64,000 nucleotides of DNA from NCBI RefSeq assembly GCF_024679245.1, contig NC_090191.1, forward strand, positions 38,662,982 to 38,726,981, in the 5' to 3' direction. Shown here piece by piece: positions 10,496 through 21,309 of this stretch; within the stretch, counting starts at the first letter, position 1, and each line of letters begins with the position of its first letter. The DNA is from Pseudorasbora parva (Eukaryota > Chordata > Actinopteri > Cypriniformes > Gobionidae). The notes under the pieces are model-generated. The model saw only the letters and a program-made list of their open reading frames with translations. It did no database searches and had not been told where the DNA came from. Both the position numbers and the translations under genes were made by a program.

Positions 10496-11966
10496 ATATA
10501 CATAATTATACACAGTACACACAATATATAATCAAACTTATTTTGGATGCAATTAATCGTGATTTGACATCACTATACTGTATAACTGTACGTGTAAATG
10601 TGTACAAATTCTCTGTTTTTTTTTTTTCTGGGTCCTTTACATTTTCCTCGACGTCACAAAGCCCCATTCTGTTTTCACCTAGAATATCCTGTTAAAGCCG
10701 GGTTCACACACTATACGATTTAACACATTTTGAGAATCCTAATAGATTCCTCTGATCCTAGGCTAAAATCTGTAGTCTCTGAATGCTAGTTTTTGCCAAC
10801 AGCTGATTAATGACAATTTGATTTACCTGCTACCATAAATCAAAATGATTTACCTGCTACCTGCTATCACTTCTGTATCACTGAATGTGGATTGATGATG
10901 TAAAACTCCAGACAAGTCTTCTTGTGCAGGTCTGTTTTCCACTGCCATACAGTCTGACATCAGTGTGCACCCGGTTAAACTCAGAAATAACAGTTTCATG
11001 TTGACTTTGACAGTCTGTTTACAATTACTGCTGTTGTCTCACTCGTTGTTATTGATTTTTTTTACAGACAAGTGTCCAGCCACTAGTGTCCTTGCCTCCC
11101 AAATTGGTCCCTCCCCTGTGGTCAACCACCTTCTCTTGGGTAGGAAGCCCAGATCCGGTCAGCGATCCTCAAAGAATTGTATCATCCACAATAGTGGAGT
11201 TCCCCACGCCCACTCCACCCCCAACCAGGATCAGATTATACGGCCAAGACATCATTCCCCGTGGCGCACCCATGTGCGTGCGCACCGCAAGAACATCGCC
11301 AGGGCGCGGGCACAGCTCGGCTTTGATGATTCTCTGGAGATGGAAGACTATCAAACTGATGCGAGCAAAACAGAAGAAGCATCTGAAGAGGGAGACGAGA
11401 TAAGGCTTGAGGAAGACAAGGAGGATGAAGAACAAGAGAAGTTGGAGGATGAAGAGGAAGAGAAGTTGGCGGATGAAGAGCCAGAGAAGTTGGCGGATGA
11501 AGAGCCAGAGAAGTTGGAGGATGAAGAGCCAGAGAAGTTGGAGGCTGGAAGCTCAGATATCTCTCAGCAAGATCACAGATCTGGAGAAGGAGAGGAACTC
11601 CAGCAGATCGACAACCAGCTGTCTTCTCTGGAACTGGAACCAGAACCAACTTCTGATCCACCAACTCCAGAACCTCAGCCTGAGCTCACAGCCCCAGCTC
11701 CGCTCCCATCCACCCGCCGTCCAGGTTCAGACTCTTCCGCTTCAGAAAGTGGAGGATCCCTCAGAAGAAGCCCTTCAACACTGGCAGAAGAACCTCCAAA
11801 ACCTCAGCAGATCTTCTCGCCATTCCCCTGCATCAAAACCCCTCGCAAGTCCATTGCTGCGAGAAACCTGGGCCTCTACGGCCCAACTGCCAGAACTCCA
11901 AACGTGCACTTTCCCCAGATGAGCAGAAGCATGAACTGTGTAGGAAGCACCACGAAGCGCCGATGA
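2616..11966 (+). CDS. tbc1d30: TBC1 domain family member 30 (Rab GTPase-activating protein), 13 coding exons
   Basis: TBC proteins speed GTP hydrolysis on Rab GTPases; TBC1D30 is reported to act on Rab8 and to affect primary cilium formation. Coding exons: 2616-2772, 4975-5036, 5140-5205, 5285-5410, 5664-5849, 6992-7160, 7237-7405, 7498-7603, 7802-7908, 8924-9063, 9533-9739, 9855-9920, 11068-11966. They sum to 2460 nt (819 aa plus stop), every intron is GT-AG and all phases agree. The TBC domain runs from about residue 85 to 345. It holds the arginine-finger motif IVKDLHR (Arg141) and glutamine-finger motif YCQG (Gln177), so catalysis should be intact. A Glu/Lys-rich coiled stretch with Gln runs lies in exon 11, an acidic repeat in exon 13, and the conserved tail ARNLGLYGPTARTP near the C-terminus. 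The start at 2616 matches the known shorter isoform beginning just before a basic KRQNAAGGVG segment. Product confidence is high; exon 12 is uncertain. Confidence 0.95.
2773..4974 (+). other. tbc1d30 intron 1
   Basis: A 2.2-kb, mostly AT-rich intron with no coding signal. The only structured piece I see is the GGTAACACTTTA repeat near its right end. Confidence 0.8.
4469..4742. mobile_element. Cyprinid MITE with GGTAACACTTTA end
   Basis: Begins GGTAACACTTTACATAGG and ends near ACTGTGAAGCGTTAC, a worn inverse of the start. The inside is full of TTAGTTAACAT-type words and their complements, typical of this abundant family. It lies in tbc1d30 intron 1. Confidence 0.7.
4975..5036 (+). CDS. tbc1d30: tbc1d30 coding exon 2
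   Basis: Follows the acceptor TTGTTGCAG and ends before the donor GTATGG. Encodes VDTRLKFTIEPSLGKNGFQQ, a near-exact family match just ahead of the TBC domain. Confidence 0.95.
5140..5205 (+). CDS. tbc1d30: tbc1d30 coding exon 3
   Basis: Encodes WYDALKAVARL then GIPKEWRKR, the opening motif of a TBC domain. The donor is GTAAGT. Confidence 0.95.
5285..5410 (+). CDS. tbc1d30: tbc1d30 coding exon 4
   Basis: Begins VWLTLADQYLHSI and ends GIQIVK. The final residues supply the isoleucine of the IxxDxxR arginine-finger motif completed in the next exon. Confidence 0.95.
5664..5849 (+). CDS. tbc1d30: tbc1d30 coding exon 5, catalytic core
   Basis: Carries both catalytic fingers of the Rab GAP: Arg in DLHRTG and Gln in VGYCQGF. 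It ends EGNEGDALK before GTTTGC. This is the most conserved exon of the gene. Confidence 0.97.
5975..6270. mobile_element. MITE fragment with AGGGTTAGTTCACCC end
   Basis: Starts TTTAAAGGGTTAGTTCACCC and continues with the usual family text (CTCACCCTCATGTCGT, GACATCGTTAAAATAGTCCA, AATAACGACTTTATTCAACT). The right end is missing. It lies in tbc1d30 intron 5. Confidence 0.7.
6280..6421. mobile_element. Right-end fragment of a TGCACCTTTAA-type MITE
   Basis: Ends ATACTATGCACTGCACCTTTAA, the inverse of the AAAGGTGCA ends seen at 1071 and 13101. The body (TTCAATAGATCCTCAGAAAT) is a familiar cyprinid repeat. No matching left end remains. Confidence 0.5.
6992..7160 (+). CDS. tbc1d30: tbc1d30 coding exon 6
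   Basis: Encodes VMVYLIDKVLPDSYF and the helix MAVFRDLLRLKLPEL of the TBC fold. Acceptor GGTTCAG, donor GTATGC, leaves phase 1. Confidence 0.95.
7237..7405 (+). CDS. tbc1d30: tbc1d30 coding exon 7
   Basis: Encodes YEPPLTNVFTMQWFLTMF and KIWDSVFFEGSEMLLRV, the C-terminal half of the TBC domain. Phase 1 in, phase 2 out, donor GTAAGT. Confidence 0.95.
7498..7603 (+). CDS. tbc1d30: tbc1d30 coding exon 8
   Basis: Encodes TADEFYSTMGCLTQDMLEHN and ends MQ before GTAAGA. Closes the TBC domain. Confidence 0.93.
7802..7908 (+). CDS. tbc1d30: tbc1d30 coding exon 9
   Basis: Encodes VYSMAPFPFPQLAELREKYT and NITPFPAPVRANS, a segment conserved in all TBC1D30 proteins. Donor GTATGA. Confidence 0.95.
8050..8895. 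repeat. Strand-asymmetric T-rich low-complexity intron block
   Basis: About 850 bp made almost only of A and T, with long T runs on the + strand (ATTTATTTTTTATT-like words) and few A runs. It fills intron 9 of tbc1d30 up to the exon 10 acceptor. Confidence 0.85.
8924..9063 (+). CDS. tbc1d30: tbc1d30 coding exon 10
   Basis: Follows a T-rich intron and the acceptor TGTATAG. Encodes an Asp/Glu-rich stretch (ESDDDADMDDEDS) then LGCLGPLGGLLAPEIQRYQK, which matches the family. Confidence 0.93.
9533..9739 (+). CDS. tbc1d30: tbc1d30 coding exon 11
   Basis: Encodes NMAELSPGAVGA and the basic, glutamine-rich coil LKKQYSRIKQKQQQQ, ending LLYIHT. Both match the family. Confidence 0.93.
9855..9920 (+). 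CDS. tbc1d30: tbc1d30 candidate cassette exon 12
   Basis: A 66-nt, frame-neutral exon (phase 1 in, phase 1 out) with acceptor TTTTTCCCAG and the rather weak donor GTATTG. It would add 22 residues rich in Gln, Glu and Pro. Joining exon 11 straight to exon 13 reads YIHTDKCPATSVL, which lines up better with the mammalian protein as I remember it. This is therefore probably an optional exon, or a false one. Confidence 0.45.
10321..10575. mobile_element. AT-rich cyprinid repeat with inner (TG)n
   Basis: Starts near GTGTACTGTCTGTGTATAAT and ends TTGGATGCAATTAATCGTGA. A worn inverse relation (GTACTG...CAGTAC) joins the two sides. The (TG)n tract at 10453-10493 sits inside. The same family is split in two at 37925-38047 and 45997-46135. 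Confidence 0.65.
10453..10493. repeat. (TG)n microsatellite
   Basis: About 20 uninterrupted TG units in tbc1d30 intron 12. Confidence 0.97.
11068..11966 (+). CDS. tbc1d30: tbc1d30 last coding exon 13
   Basis: Begins after TTTTTTTTACAG with DKCPATSVL and VVNHLLLGRKPRS. It passes through SPWRTHVRAHRKN and an acidic repeat, and ends at TGA 11964-11966 after IFSPFPCIKTPRKS and ARNLGLYGPTARTP. The end blocks are strongly conserved; the acidic middle is not. Confidence 0.95.
11436..11545 (+). repeat. 24-bp in-frame tandem repeat in tbc1d30
   Basis: Four and a half 24-bp units (starts 11436, 11460, 11484, 11508, 11532), each coding EKL(E/A)DEE(P/E), eight residues. The unit is a multiple of three, so length changes keep frame. 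It forms a strongly acidic low-complexity block. Stop-free frames on the other strand here are shadows of this repeat. Confidence 0.9.
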
Positions 11967-12160
11967 TGAATTGTCGACTACAGACGAGCAAGAGACGTTT
12001 GGGTGTGAAACTCCCGACCTACCATTAAAGCACATGCATTCTGAACTCTAGTATGCTTCCAGATACTCTGAAACAGGCCTGAAAACATCTACATTTAGGA
12101 ACCCTATTGGATAATGTAATGCTCCCTTTTTTTAAATGAAAGCCTACCAAAAAATCTGGG

Positions 12161-12560
12161 AATAAAACCCAGCAGACACAATCGAATGATGGTTCCACAA
12201 GCTCTTTCTGCATGTTCAGGTCACCAGTATTCACTACATTGCGCCGTGTATGTTTACCCATATACAATCACAATCACATTTATGTACAAATATCTCAATA
12301 TGTTAAATGATTGTGGGAAATGCTGCAGGGGATTTTGTTTAGTCTGTGACTTCACAATCAAGCCAAACACTTTTCTCTTCACTTGTGTTGATCTATCCTT
12401 CAGTAAATGATTCATTTGCCATCTGAATAATACAAGTTGTCATTTTAGTTTTTCTGTTTTGGATGCTCTTGTTCTAAACGCTTCTGCGACTGAATGTTTC
12501 TCTTTATCAACCTTGGTTGCTTATGAGTAGTGGAGGATCACAGACACCTCAGAGAATAAA
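12161..12560 (+). terminator. tbc1d30 3' UTR poly(A) signals
   Basis: AATAAA occurs at 12161-12166 and again at 12555-12560, about 195 and 590 bp past the tbc1d30 stop. Either or both could end the transcript. Confidence 0.55.
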
Positions 12561-12566
12561 ATACAT

Positions 12567-13100
12567 GCAAGTATGGAAAAAAACTTTTCAGTTTCTACTT
12601 ATTTCTGCTATTTCCTCTCACATATTTGAAACTACAGTAGTTTTTTAGGTACATACTACACATGTGTAACTAAAATCACACATAAACCACCAATATATCA
12701 CACTAAAAAGTGTCTTCTGAGCGTAGTTGAGATTGTACTCTAGTAGTAATGTAACATCAATAGTCATTTAATCTGAAATCTGTTCCATTGCCTCATGAAG
12801 CATTGAAATATAAAATACATTCAGTCTGAAGTGGTTTTATAGTTAACTCTTTAAAAAAGGACTACACATATTCTACACACCTAAGGCACAAGAGCCCACC
12901 AGCTGTTAAGCTTCTGTTACTCCACTCATTTTAAATGCTAAAAATTGATAATATACTTTTTTGAATGTTTTTGGACACATATCTGGTTGCAGGTTTCTTT
13001 GTTCCTAGTCCCTTCCATATTTCTGCGAGCATACTGTAGTGTAAACAGCAGCTACCATCCTATGATGTCTAAAATGTCCAAAACCAAGGGCTGTGCTTTC
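12567..13100. other. Intergenic, nothing recognised
   Basis: AT-rich sequence downstream of tbc1d30 without coding potential or a clear repeat boundary. Confidence 0.6.
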
Positions 13101-13356
13101 TTAAAGGTGCAGTACGCAATTTCCAAAAAACACTGTTGCTATTTAAAATCACCAAAACACACCCCTACCCAAAAGGATAACACCCCTAGCTTGTTAGCCC
13201 GCCCCCAATGTCATGAACGCACTATACTGGACAGGCACCTCCCGCCTCATGGGTGGACATGCCCCTTTATTGCTGATTGGCTACAAGTGTATTTTGGTGC
13301 TTGGTCCAATCCACTTTCAAGAGCATTTCTCAGAAATTGCTTACTGTACCTTTAAA
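13101..13356. mobile_element. Short MITE, TTAAAGGTGCAGTA ends
   Basis: The left end TTAAAGGTGCAGTACGCAAT and right end ATTGCTTACTGTACCTTTAA are imperfect inverse copies of about 20 bp around a 215-bp core. No ORF of its own. It is related by its ends to the 1071-1780 element. Confidence 0.7.
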
Positions 13357-16200
13357 GTCGGCATGAAATGTTTATATTGATTTAAAGATTATGAGGCTCA
13401 TGAATTAAAAATAAGTTTAATGATAAATCATTCATAATCAATTTTGGGTATAAGTCATTACTAATTTTTTACTGTAATTTAATTAACTTTTCCCTTGAAA
13501 AAGTAAGGTAAAGGATTACTCTTCATTTGTCTGTAATTTAATTAGTTCTGGGTTTAAAAAAAAATTGCATTAAATACTGTATATGCCATAACAACTCTAT
13601 ATAAAGCAATAGTGGATTAACATCAAAATGTTAAAATGTATGTTTTTAATGTAACCTCCATTCTTTGGTCAGGTCAGTAATAATTTATATTATTTTAATT
13701 TTCAAAAGAAAGAATTAAAAGAGCAGTTTCATGTCTATCATTAAATTGTTCGACTGATCAAGGTTGATATAGGATTTAGAAAGTAATGCACAATGCAATC
13801 CTTTTTAGAGAGAATAATTAGCACAGTAATCTATTTACTCTGTGGAAGATGTAATTAGTAGTTAGGAATGAATTACTTTCTTAGAGTAATATAACTTAAA
13901 CTGTGATATTCCAGTTACATGTGGCTCCAGACAGTATTGCATCATTGTAAGTGAGATCTCAGCAAGTTTCTGTTCTGTAACCATCATGCTTGAATAAGCA
14001 AATGAGCACTTCATAGTTGTTTTATGAACTGTTACATTTGGGTTGGTGTTGGTTATCACCACCATCTTTCTTGTGAAACAATAAAAAATACAAAAGCATT
14101 ACAAAAATAGCATCTCACAAATTGCGTGAACTATCTCTTTAAGTTCACAGGTGTCGAATCACGATGTTGATTTCCCACTAACACCAACAACCAACAATTT
14201 ACAACGTCACAGCGATGTGTGTTTTTGAAAACAACCTTATAAATAATCGTTTGCTTACAATTGTCATCTTTCCTTAAGAATGGTGAAGGTTTGATACCAA
14301 AGGTTTGATACCAATACAACGACATTGACACGTGCTTTAATGTGGCAACAGGTCCAAATGCTTCCAGGGGCTGCTGTATGAAGTCATGAACCCATTACGA
14401 AGGTCTAAAACGGATTATAACAGCAGCACAAGTCAGTCGGATAACTTAGGTGAGTACCCACTCGATTGTTTTTCGGAGCTAACCAATATTTTTCAACGGT
14501 CTATGGAGCTAAGCAGCCATTGTGTTTCTTTGTGTAGGCTACATGCGTTTCATTTTCAATGCTTCAGATAGTGCATGCATGTCTACATGTGAGCAAGCAA
14601 AAAGCTAGAGAACGTTTCTGACTGAGCTTTTATTTAGCTATTGCAATGCATTAATTTTTGTTTGATCTTTTTTGAAATGGCTGGACACTAGATGTCGCTG
14701 TTGTTCTAGTTGCAGCCTACTTCTCAAATGCCTCCTGCTGTTTAGGAGCTGATTGTGACAAGAAATGTTCTATTGTACAAATAACACAACTTCCCGAACA
14801 TGATATAAACAAGTAGGCTACATTATTTCACCACATAAGTGAAGCTCATCTTTGAAAAGGTGAAAAACTTGTTTTTAACCCTCTTTGACAAAAAAAAAAG
14901 TATATTAAAAAATCTGGGAAAGATCATGCTGGTCTGATAAATTTATTGCAATTAGGGTTATGAATATAGTCATAGGGTAGTCATAGATGTGTCATTGCCA
15001 TCCCCATGGTCTTCTCGTCTTCCACACAGACAGCAGAGTTTTATTGTGGTGTTGTTCAGCAGGCTCCAATGTGCCTCTTTAGTTGAGCGAGAAAACATTA
15101 TACTGTTCATAAATCCACATAAAGAGAGATTTTGCCATGATGTGCTGCTAATGTAGTGTTTAGAAGAAAATGAACAAAATAAAAGACACGCATGAATCAA
15201 ACAGTCGTTAAAACCCCTTCAGCTCCAGTTTATTGTGTTTAATATCTCCCAAAGACGCAAATAACCCCTGAGTGTCATTTGTGCAATATTTATGCATCTC
15301 TGCGACCTTGAGAAAATGCTGGACGCAGATTTCCCAAAGGATTTCGGGATAGTCTGAATTTAGTCTACTGATCGAATGGGCAGACGTTGAAGACTGTTGA
15401 GACTGGCAAGGTGCCGAGTTCTGCTTATATTTGCACAACGAATGATTTCCTTCGGGGCCAATTTGTCTCAAAAGCAAAGGACAAGCATGAAATTCACCCT
15501 CGATTAATGCAATTGACTGAGTTTGTTTTTCTGGTCGCCTAGGTGTTGTTTTTAGGTGAGCAGGGTACAGAAATCAGTCTGATTCAAATCAATATTCAAA
15601 TTTCTTAGTATTTTGTGTGGTAAAACCACCTGATGATCATGCATGTCTCTCCTGCATGATTTGAAAATGTTCCTTGTGTTTTAATGGAAGCAAGAACATC
15701 TGACTGTCAGTATAATAATCACATTATTTTATTTGTGATTAGTGGCCTATTAAAAATAGGGCAGCATCTTTAATATTTCTTGTTATTTAGGAATACAAAT
15801 AAAAAAGAGCTGCATTACATGGATGTGCAATGATGATGCAATGATGATGCAGTGTAACACTTGTTTTCCCATTTATTTGAAATTCCTTCCCACCCAGTGA
15901 CCGAATAATGACTTTATTCAGAAGCGGCGGAGATGCTTCCATTTCTCTCTAATTAACTGGCCGAGTGATACCACAGTAATCCCTCAATCCGTTGTCCATC
16001 GGTTCAGACATGGATTATTTATCTGTCTCGGTCATACAGGAGCAGGGACTACATGCGTGAATCCACACAATGACGTCTCCTTCCGCCCTGCTCCAGCACA
16101 AGTGCGCCATAATCTACACGTTATAATCCATGCATGCATGACGGGGCGTAATCACACTTCCTCTGCGTTTCCGGCAGGATTACTCTGTGAGGAAGCGGGG
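13357..16200. other. Intergenic, no gene recognised
   Basis: Short frames only. The text around 13377-13870 is AT-rich. No splice-linked exons or RNA genes are seen. Confidence 0.6.
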
Positions 16201-16210
16201 GCTTACACAA

Positions 16211-16394
<184 letters not shown>

Positions 16395-16531
16395 TGGAGC
16401 AGATGTACAAGAGAGTTCAAAGAGCCATTAAAACACATTGACAAGCACCATTTTCATTTCTATTGAAACTGGAGATTTGGGAAGGATAATTTTGAAAGCC
16501 TTGTCACATTTATCAAAAATAAATTTATATA

Positions 16532-17243
16532 CACTCACCTAAAAGTTTATAAGGAACACCTGTTCAATTTCTCATTAATGCCATTATCTAATCAGCCAAT
16601 CATATGGCAGTTGTTTCAATGCATTTAGGAGTGTGGTCCTGGTCAAGACAATCTCCTAAACTCCAAACTGAATGTCAGAATGGGAAAGAAAGGTGATTTA
16701 AGCAACTGATTCAAGCTGATAGAAGAGCAACTTTGACTGAAATAACTACTCGTTACAACCAAGGTATGCAGCAAAGCATTTGTGAAGACTGAACTCATCT
16801 CCACTACAAATAGGGAAAGAGGCTACTATTTGCAATTTACAATTTTTGAGTTCAAAATTGGACTGTTGAAGACTGGAAAAATGTTGCCTGGTCTGATGAG
16901 TCTCGATTTCTGTTGAGACATTCAGATGGTAGAGTCAGAATTTGGCGTAAACAGAATGAGAACATGGATCCATCATGCCTTGTTACCACTGTGCAGGCTG
17001 GTGGTGGTGGTGTAATGGTGTGGGGATGTTTTCTTGGCACACTTTAGGCCTCTTAGTGCCAATTGGGGATCGTTTAAATGCCACAGCCTACCTGAGCCTT
17101 GTTTCTGACCATGTCCATCCCTTTATGACCACCATGTACACATCCTCTGATGGCTACTTCCAGCAGGATAATGCAGCATGTCACAAAGCTCGAATCATTT
17201 CAAATCAGTTTCTTGAACATGACTGTGAGTTCACTGTACTAAA
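16532..17243 (+). pseudogene. Truncated Tc1-like transposon, family 1
   Basis: Starts after TA with CACTCACCTAAAAGTTTATA. It contains a broken Tc1 transposase reading rightward: the start near 16680 (MGKKGDL), then [13 protein letters not shown] and SGWWWWCNGVGMF-like stretches, then FQQDNAACHKARIIS at about 17158-17200. The helix-turn-helix region is largely deleted, frames are broken, and the right end is lost at about 17243. Not functional. Confidence 0.85.
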
Positions 17244-17655
17244 ATGGCTATATATATATTGATTTTTAGAAAATACATTTTAAATGCATGCATTTTGAAG
17301 AAGACATATATGCTCTTTTACAAAGTCTTTGTTTTGTTTATGGGATTTACTACAACCGTTACATTATTGCAGCACCTCTCTTTCCAGTTTGTCTGTAATG
17401 CTCTGTTTATGCTTACTTCATGCTATCAGAATTATCAAAGTTTCCTAGTTGAAAATTGGACATGAACGCCCTTTAAGGTCACATTTACCTCTTGGAAACA
17501 CTGAGATAATTCTTATACCTGAATTCCCGTGTTGGGCGTGGCATAATCTTTAAGCCTGGTGGAGGAGAGAATGATTGCTGCTGTGACTATGCTTTATTAG
17601 TTTTTTCAACAACAGCTACATTGCCTTGTCTTGTCTTTAAAGTAGTGGATATATA

Positions 17656-18635
17656 CACTATATTGCCAAAATTTTTGGGGCGCCTGCCTTTACATGCACA
17701 TGAACTTTAATATGGAGTTTAATATGGAGTTGGCCCACCCTTTACAGCTATAACAGCTTCAACTCTTCTGGGCAGGATTTCCACAAGGTTAAGGAGTGTG
17801 TTTGTGTGAATTTTTGATCATTCTTCTAGGAGCCCATTTGTGAGGTCAGGCACTGATGTTTGGACGAGAAGGCCTGGCTCACTATAATTCATCCCAAAGG
17901 TGTTCTGTCGGGTTAAAGTGCAGGCCAGTCAAGTTACTCCACACCAAACTCACTCATCCATGTCTTTATGGACCTTGCCTTGTGCACCGGTGCGCAGTCA
18001 TGTTGGTACAGGAAGGGGCCATCCCCAAACTGTTCCCACAAAGTTGGAAGCATGAAATTGTCCAAAATATCTTGTTATACAGAAGCATTAAGAGTTCTTT
18101 TCACTGGAACTAAGGGGCCAAACCCAATCCCTGAAAAACAGCCACACACGAAAATCCCCCCTCCACCAAACTTTACACTTGGCACAATGCAGCCAGGCAA
18201 GTACCGTTCTCCTGACAACCGCCAAACCTAGGCTCGTCCATGGGATTGCTAGACAGAGAAGCATGATTTGTCACTCCAGACAACACGTCTCCACAGCTCA
18301 AGATCAGTGTTTCCCAACCCTGTTCCTGAAGGCACACCATCACTACATATTTTGAACTCTTTCTAATCAAACACACCTGATTCAACTCATCAGCTTGTCA
18401 GTTCAGACTCCAAGACCAGAAATATATGGGTCAAATTATTTGGAGACATCCAAAATGTGCACTGTTGGTGTGCCTCCAGGAACAGGTTGGGGAAACATTG
18501 CTCTAGAGTCCAGTGGCGTGCTTTACACCCCTGCACCACATGCAGCTTCTCGACCATGGGAACCCATTCAATGAAGCTCTCTGCGCACAGTTCTTGAGCT
18601 AGTCTCAGCGTTAGCTCCAGTGTCATGAGAAATAG
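17656..18635 (-). pseudogene. Truncated Tc1-like transposon, family 2, with nested MITE
   Basis: Starts after TA with CACTATATTGCCAAAATT, the terminal repeat of a common fish Tc1 family. The transposase would read leftward and is full of stops and indels (for example the segment complementary to TTGGACGAGAAGGCCTGGCT). It is cut off near 18635 and interrupted by another repeat at 18305-18500. Not functional. Confidence 0.85.
18305..18500. mobile_element. hAT-like palindromic MITE nested in a Tc1 copy
   Basis: The ends CAGTGTTTCCCAACCCTGTT and AACAGGTTGGGGAAACATTG are inverse. The flanks CTCAAGAT (18297-18304) and CTCTAGAG (18501-18508) agree at 6 of 8 positions, fitting a worn 8-bp hAT target duplication. 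Removing the insert restores the Tc1 order around it. Confidence 0.75.
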
Positions 18636-18775
18636 GAACTGGGTTTCCTTTAGGACCCAGAGTGATCCCATTGGTTCAACTGACTTTTAATGGGTAGTAT
18701 TTTTAGCACAAATACAATTCCTGCAAAATCACGTTATGATTTATATCTTTTAAAAATATAATAATTACCATTACA

Positions 18776-19155
18776 GGCACAATATGTAAGATTGTTTTCT
18801 TGTTTAATATCCAAGAACCACTATAACAATGCTATATATTTTGTTTACTTGTGTACTTGCATTATACCAATGTTTCCAAAAATGTTTAAATATAGAGAAA
18901 TAAGCCATTTTAACCAGGACACGGACTGCGAAAACTGCAGTGTGCTCTGGTTGGTCAGCTGGACTGGTGTGTTGTGATTGGTCAACCACTTTGAGCGTGT
19001 TTCAGAAATCTCACGCACAATCAAGCCATCTGAGGGAGTACAGAAACGGTGCACACTGATATATAGAGAATAATTCGCATTGGAGTGACTAATTGGTGCT
19101 TTATAACTTTGCAGACCCTTTTCCTGCTGAAACAGTAACATTACACAAAGGAGGT
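18776..19155. mobile_element. Decayed relative of the 1071-1780 MITE
   Basis: From AGGCACAATATGTAAGATTG onward it follows the 1071 element word by word for about 150 bp (AATATCCAAGAACCACTA, GCTATATATTTTGTTTACTT, CCATTTTAACCAGGAC), then diverges. Right boundary approximate. Confidence 0.6.
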
Positions 19156-19159
19156 TAAA

Positions 19160-20800
19160 ATGTAAAAAAAGCTATATCGGTCATTTTATTAAGTTGATTT
19201 TTAAATGTTATGAGTTAATTTCAAGGACTTCTGGACTTTTTCTGGTTTGCGTGTTAATTGGTCAGTGGTGTTGGATTGCTTTTGCTCAATTTCTTATTCA
19301 TTACCTTTCTCTTTGTATAACCGAAGTTACATGTCAGTCAGCTACGCAAACACAATCATAACATGTCAATGTAAAGAGGAGACAAGTGCAGACAAGGTTG
19401 TTCTCTGGGGTAATAATAACTATAATCAGGAGGACGTGCCCACTCAGTGAGTCATCTACAGGAAAGGTCATATACACATTAAGAGCTTCAACCATGCATT
19501 CAGCAAATGGAAATTTAATAGTCTGATAAAAATCAATTATTAAAAGGTCAGTTGGTATGCGACCTACAAAATGTTTTTTTTTTTTTTTTTTTTCTGAGGG
19601 TAAAATAGTTCTTACTATTGCACTTGTACACACATACGCTTTGCCTGTCCGTCCCTACGGACTCATAAACAAAGCATGGGAACTAATGCAGACTATGTAT
19701 TTGATTAATGGTTTCATTGTGAATTTTGTCCCGTGTGCTTAACCACACAAAGCACGTAAAAATCATAAGCTCAGGGAGGTTCCAGCCCTCCTCATGCAAA
19801 CAATGCCCTGCTCTTAAAATGGGTGCAACGACACACACACACAGTTGAATAAGACGTGGATATGACGCCAGACATAAACAGAAAAAGACCAAAAAAAGAC
19901 TAATATTGAAAGTAATCAGGCAATCACACTTCCTATCAGTGAAAGTGTATGTTTAGGTCTCATTTTGTGCCAATACCTGCAAGTTAGCACAAGCATGTAA
20001 CTCCTGCAATAATAATACACATATAGACGTTCCTGTTTTTCATTTAAAGCTGGTGGGAAAGAAATTTGTTATTCCCAGCAGTAACATAAACATTTTTCAT
20101 AGGAGACTAATGAGAATGGGATATGGTAGCCAGGATACTCACAAGAAAATAAGAAAGTTATTGATCTGTTTTCTGAATAAAGTTTGAAATGAGAACGATC
20201 AATATAGATGTAAACTCATAAAGAGACAAATCTCTGTCATAAAATAATGTCCCTATGACTTACCACTGAAATAATTCACAGTATCTGATGGATAATACCC
20301 TCTTTTTCTCCAAATAAATAAATATATAGAAATATTTATTTAATTAAATTTTAATTAAATAATTATAATTTATATAAATAATGTATTTATATATATATAT
20401 ATATTTTTATAATTATTATCATTGATTTAAATTGACTTGACAAAATAAAAACTATGAATAAATAAAAATAAATAAAATATATAATTTATTTAAGTTAAAT
20501 CGTATCATATAGGGTACTTGTTTTAGGTTTGGCTGAGCAAAAAAGGTGGGGAAGCCTGGTTCTATAGGCAGATTGACATGTTTAAGTATGTTTTGTACGA
20601 CAAAGAATAAAGTCAAAAGCAGTTTCCCGCAACTACTGCCAAGAATGCACATGACTGCTTCCTTCATATAAATATCATCTCTCTACACCCTAAAATGAGT
20701 TAAAAGAGGCTAAATTAATGCAGCACCTGAAAAACCAGCAGAACCTCTCTTCATGTCCACAGTGGACACACATTTATAAATAATTTCCTCCTAGTTTCTC
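19160..20800. other. Intergenic with AT-rich patches
   Basis: Contains a poly(T) run near 19573-19592 and an AT-only block at about 20320-20480. No gene recognised. Confidence 0.6.
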
Positions 20801-20810
20801 TTCTCTCACA

Positions 20811-21036
20811 GAAGTTGCTCGAAAAGCAACTGACAAAAGTGAGTGAGCTGACAAAAGTCCGACAGTTTAATAGGAAAAAGCCTTTGCGTTCAAATTCCCA
20901 CTCTCCCTTGGCTTTTAGTAAAGCAGAATATGGAAAAGGAAGAAGACTGGATGAAGACGCCGCACAGACCCCTGAGATATTAATGAGTGACATTGCAAGA
21001 CCGCTGAGCCAGAGGAATCTTGGCACTGGGAGTTAA
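20811..21036 (+). other. Weak candidate terminal exon
   Basis: A pyrimidine-rich tract CTCCTAGTTTCTCTTCTC and acceptor TCACAG precede an open frame of about 74 codons ending in TAA. The product is basic and serine-rich and resembles no family I know. There is no partner exon in view, so chance is the likelier reading. Confidence 0.12.
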
Positions 21037-21309
21037 TGCTCCAATGACATCTCGTTACATAGACAAGTATTTTTTTGTTTTTGAAAAGCATCATTTTTTA
21101 GTGCTTAGTGCATAGTGACAGGAAGTCAGGTTTATGCATTCCCTGCACCATATGCTCTTCAACATGTCCGTGTGATCCCAACAAAAAATCTTCTAATGCT
21201 TTGCTAATGTTCCCATTAAGTTATACAAATGTTATTTTTTAAAATGTTTTAAAGTTTTATGCAAGTGAAGTTTTAAGTGAGTGTTATGCAAACATTAAAA
21301 GGGATATAT

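Noticed and set aside
11169..11664. Open frames on the minus strand across tbc1d30 exon 13 (up to 142 codons)
   Set aside because: They are mirror readings of the acidic 24-bp repeat and of a well-supported coding exon.
20811..21036. Last exon of an unknown gene
   Set aside because: A good acceptor alone is weak evidence; no upstream exon, no poly(A) signal close by and no family match. Kept only as a low-confidence feature.
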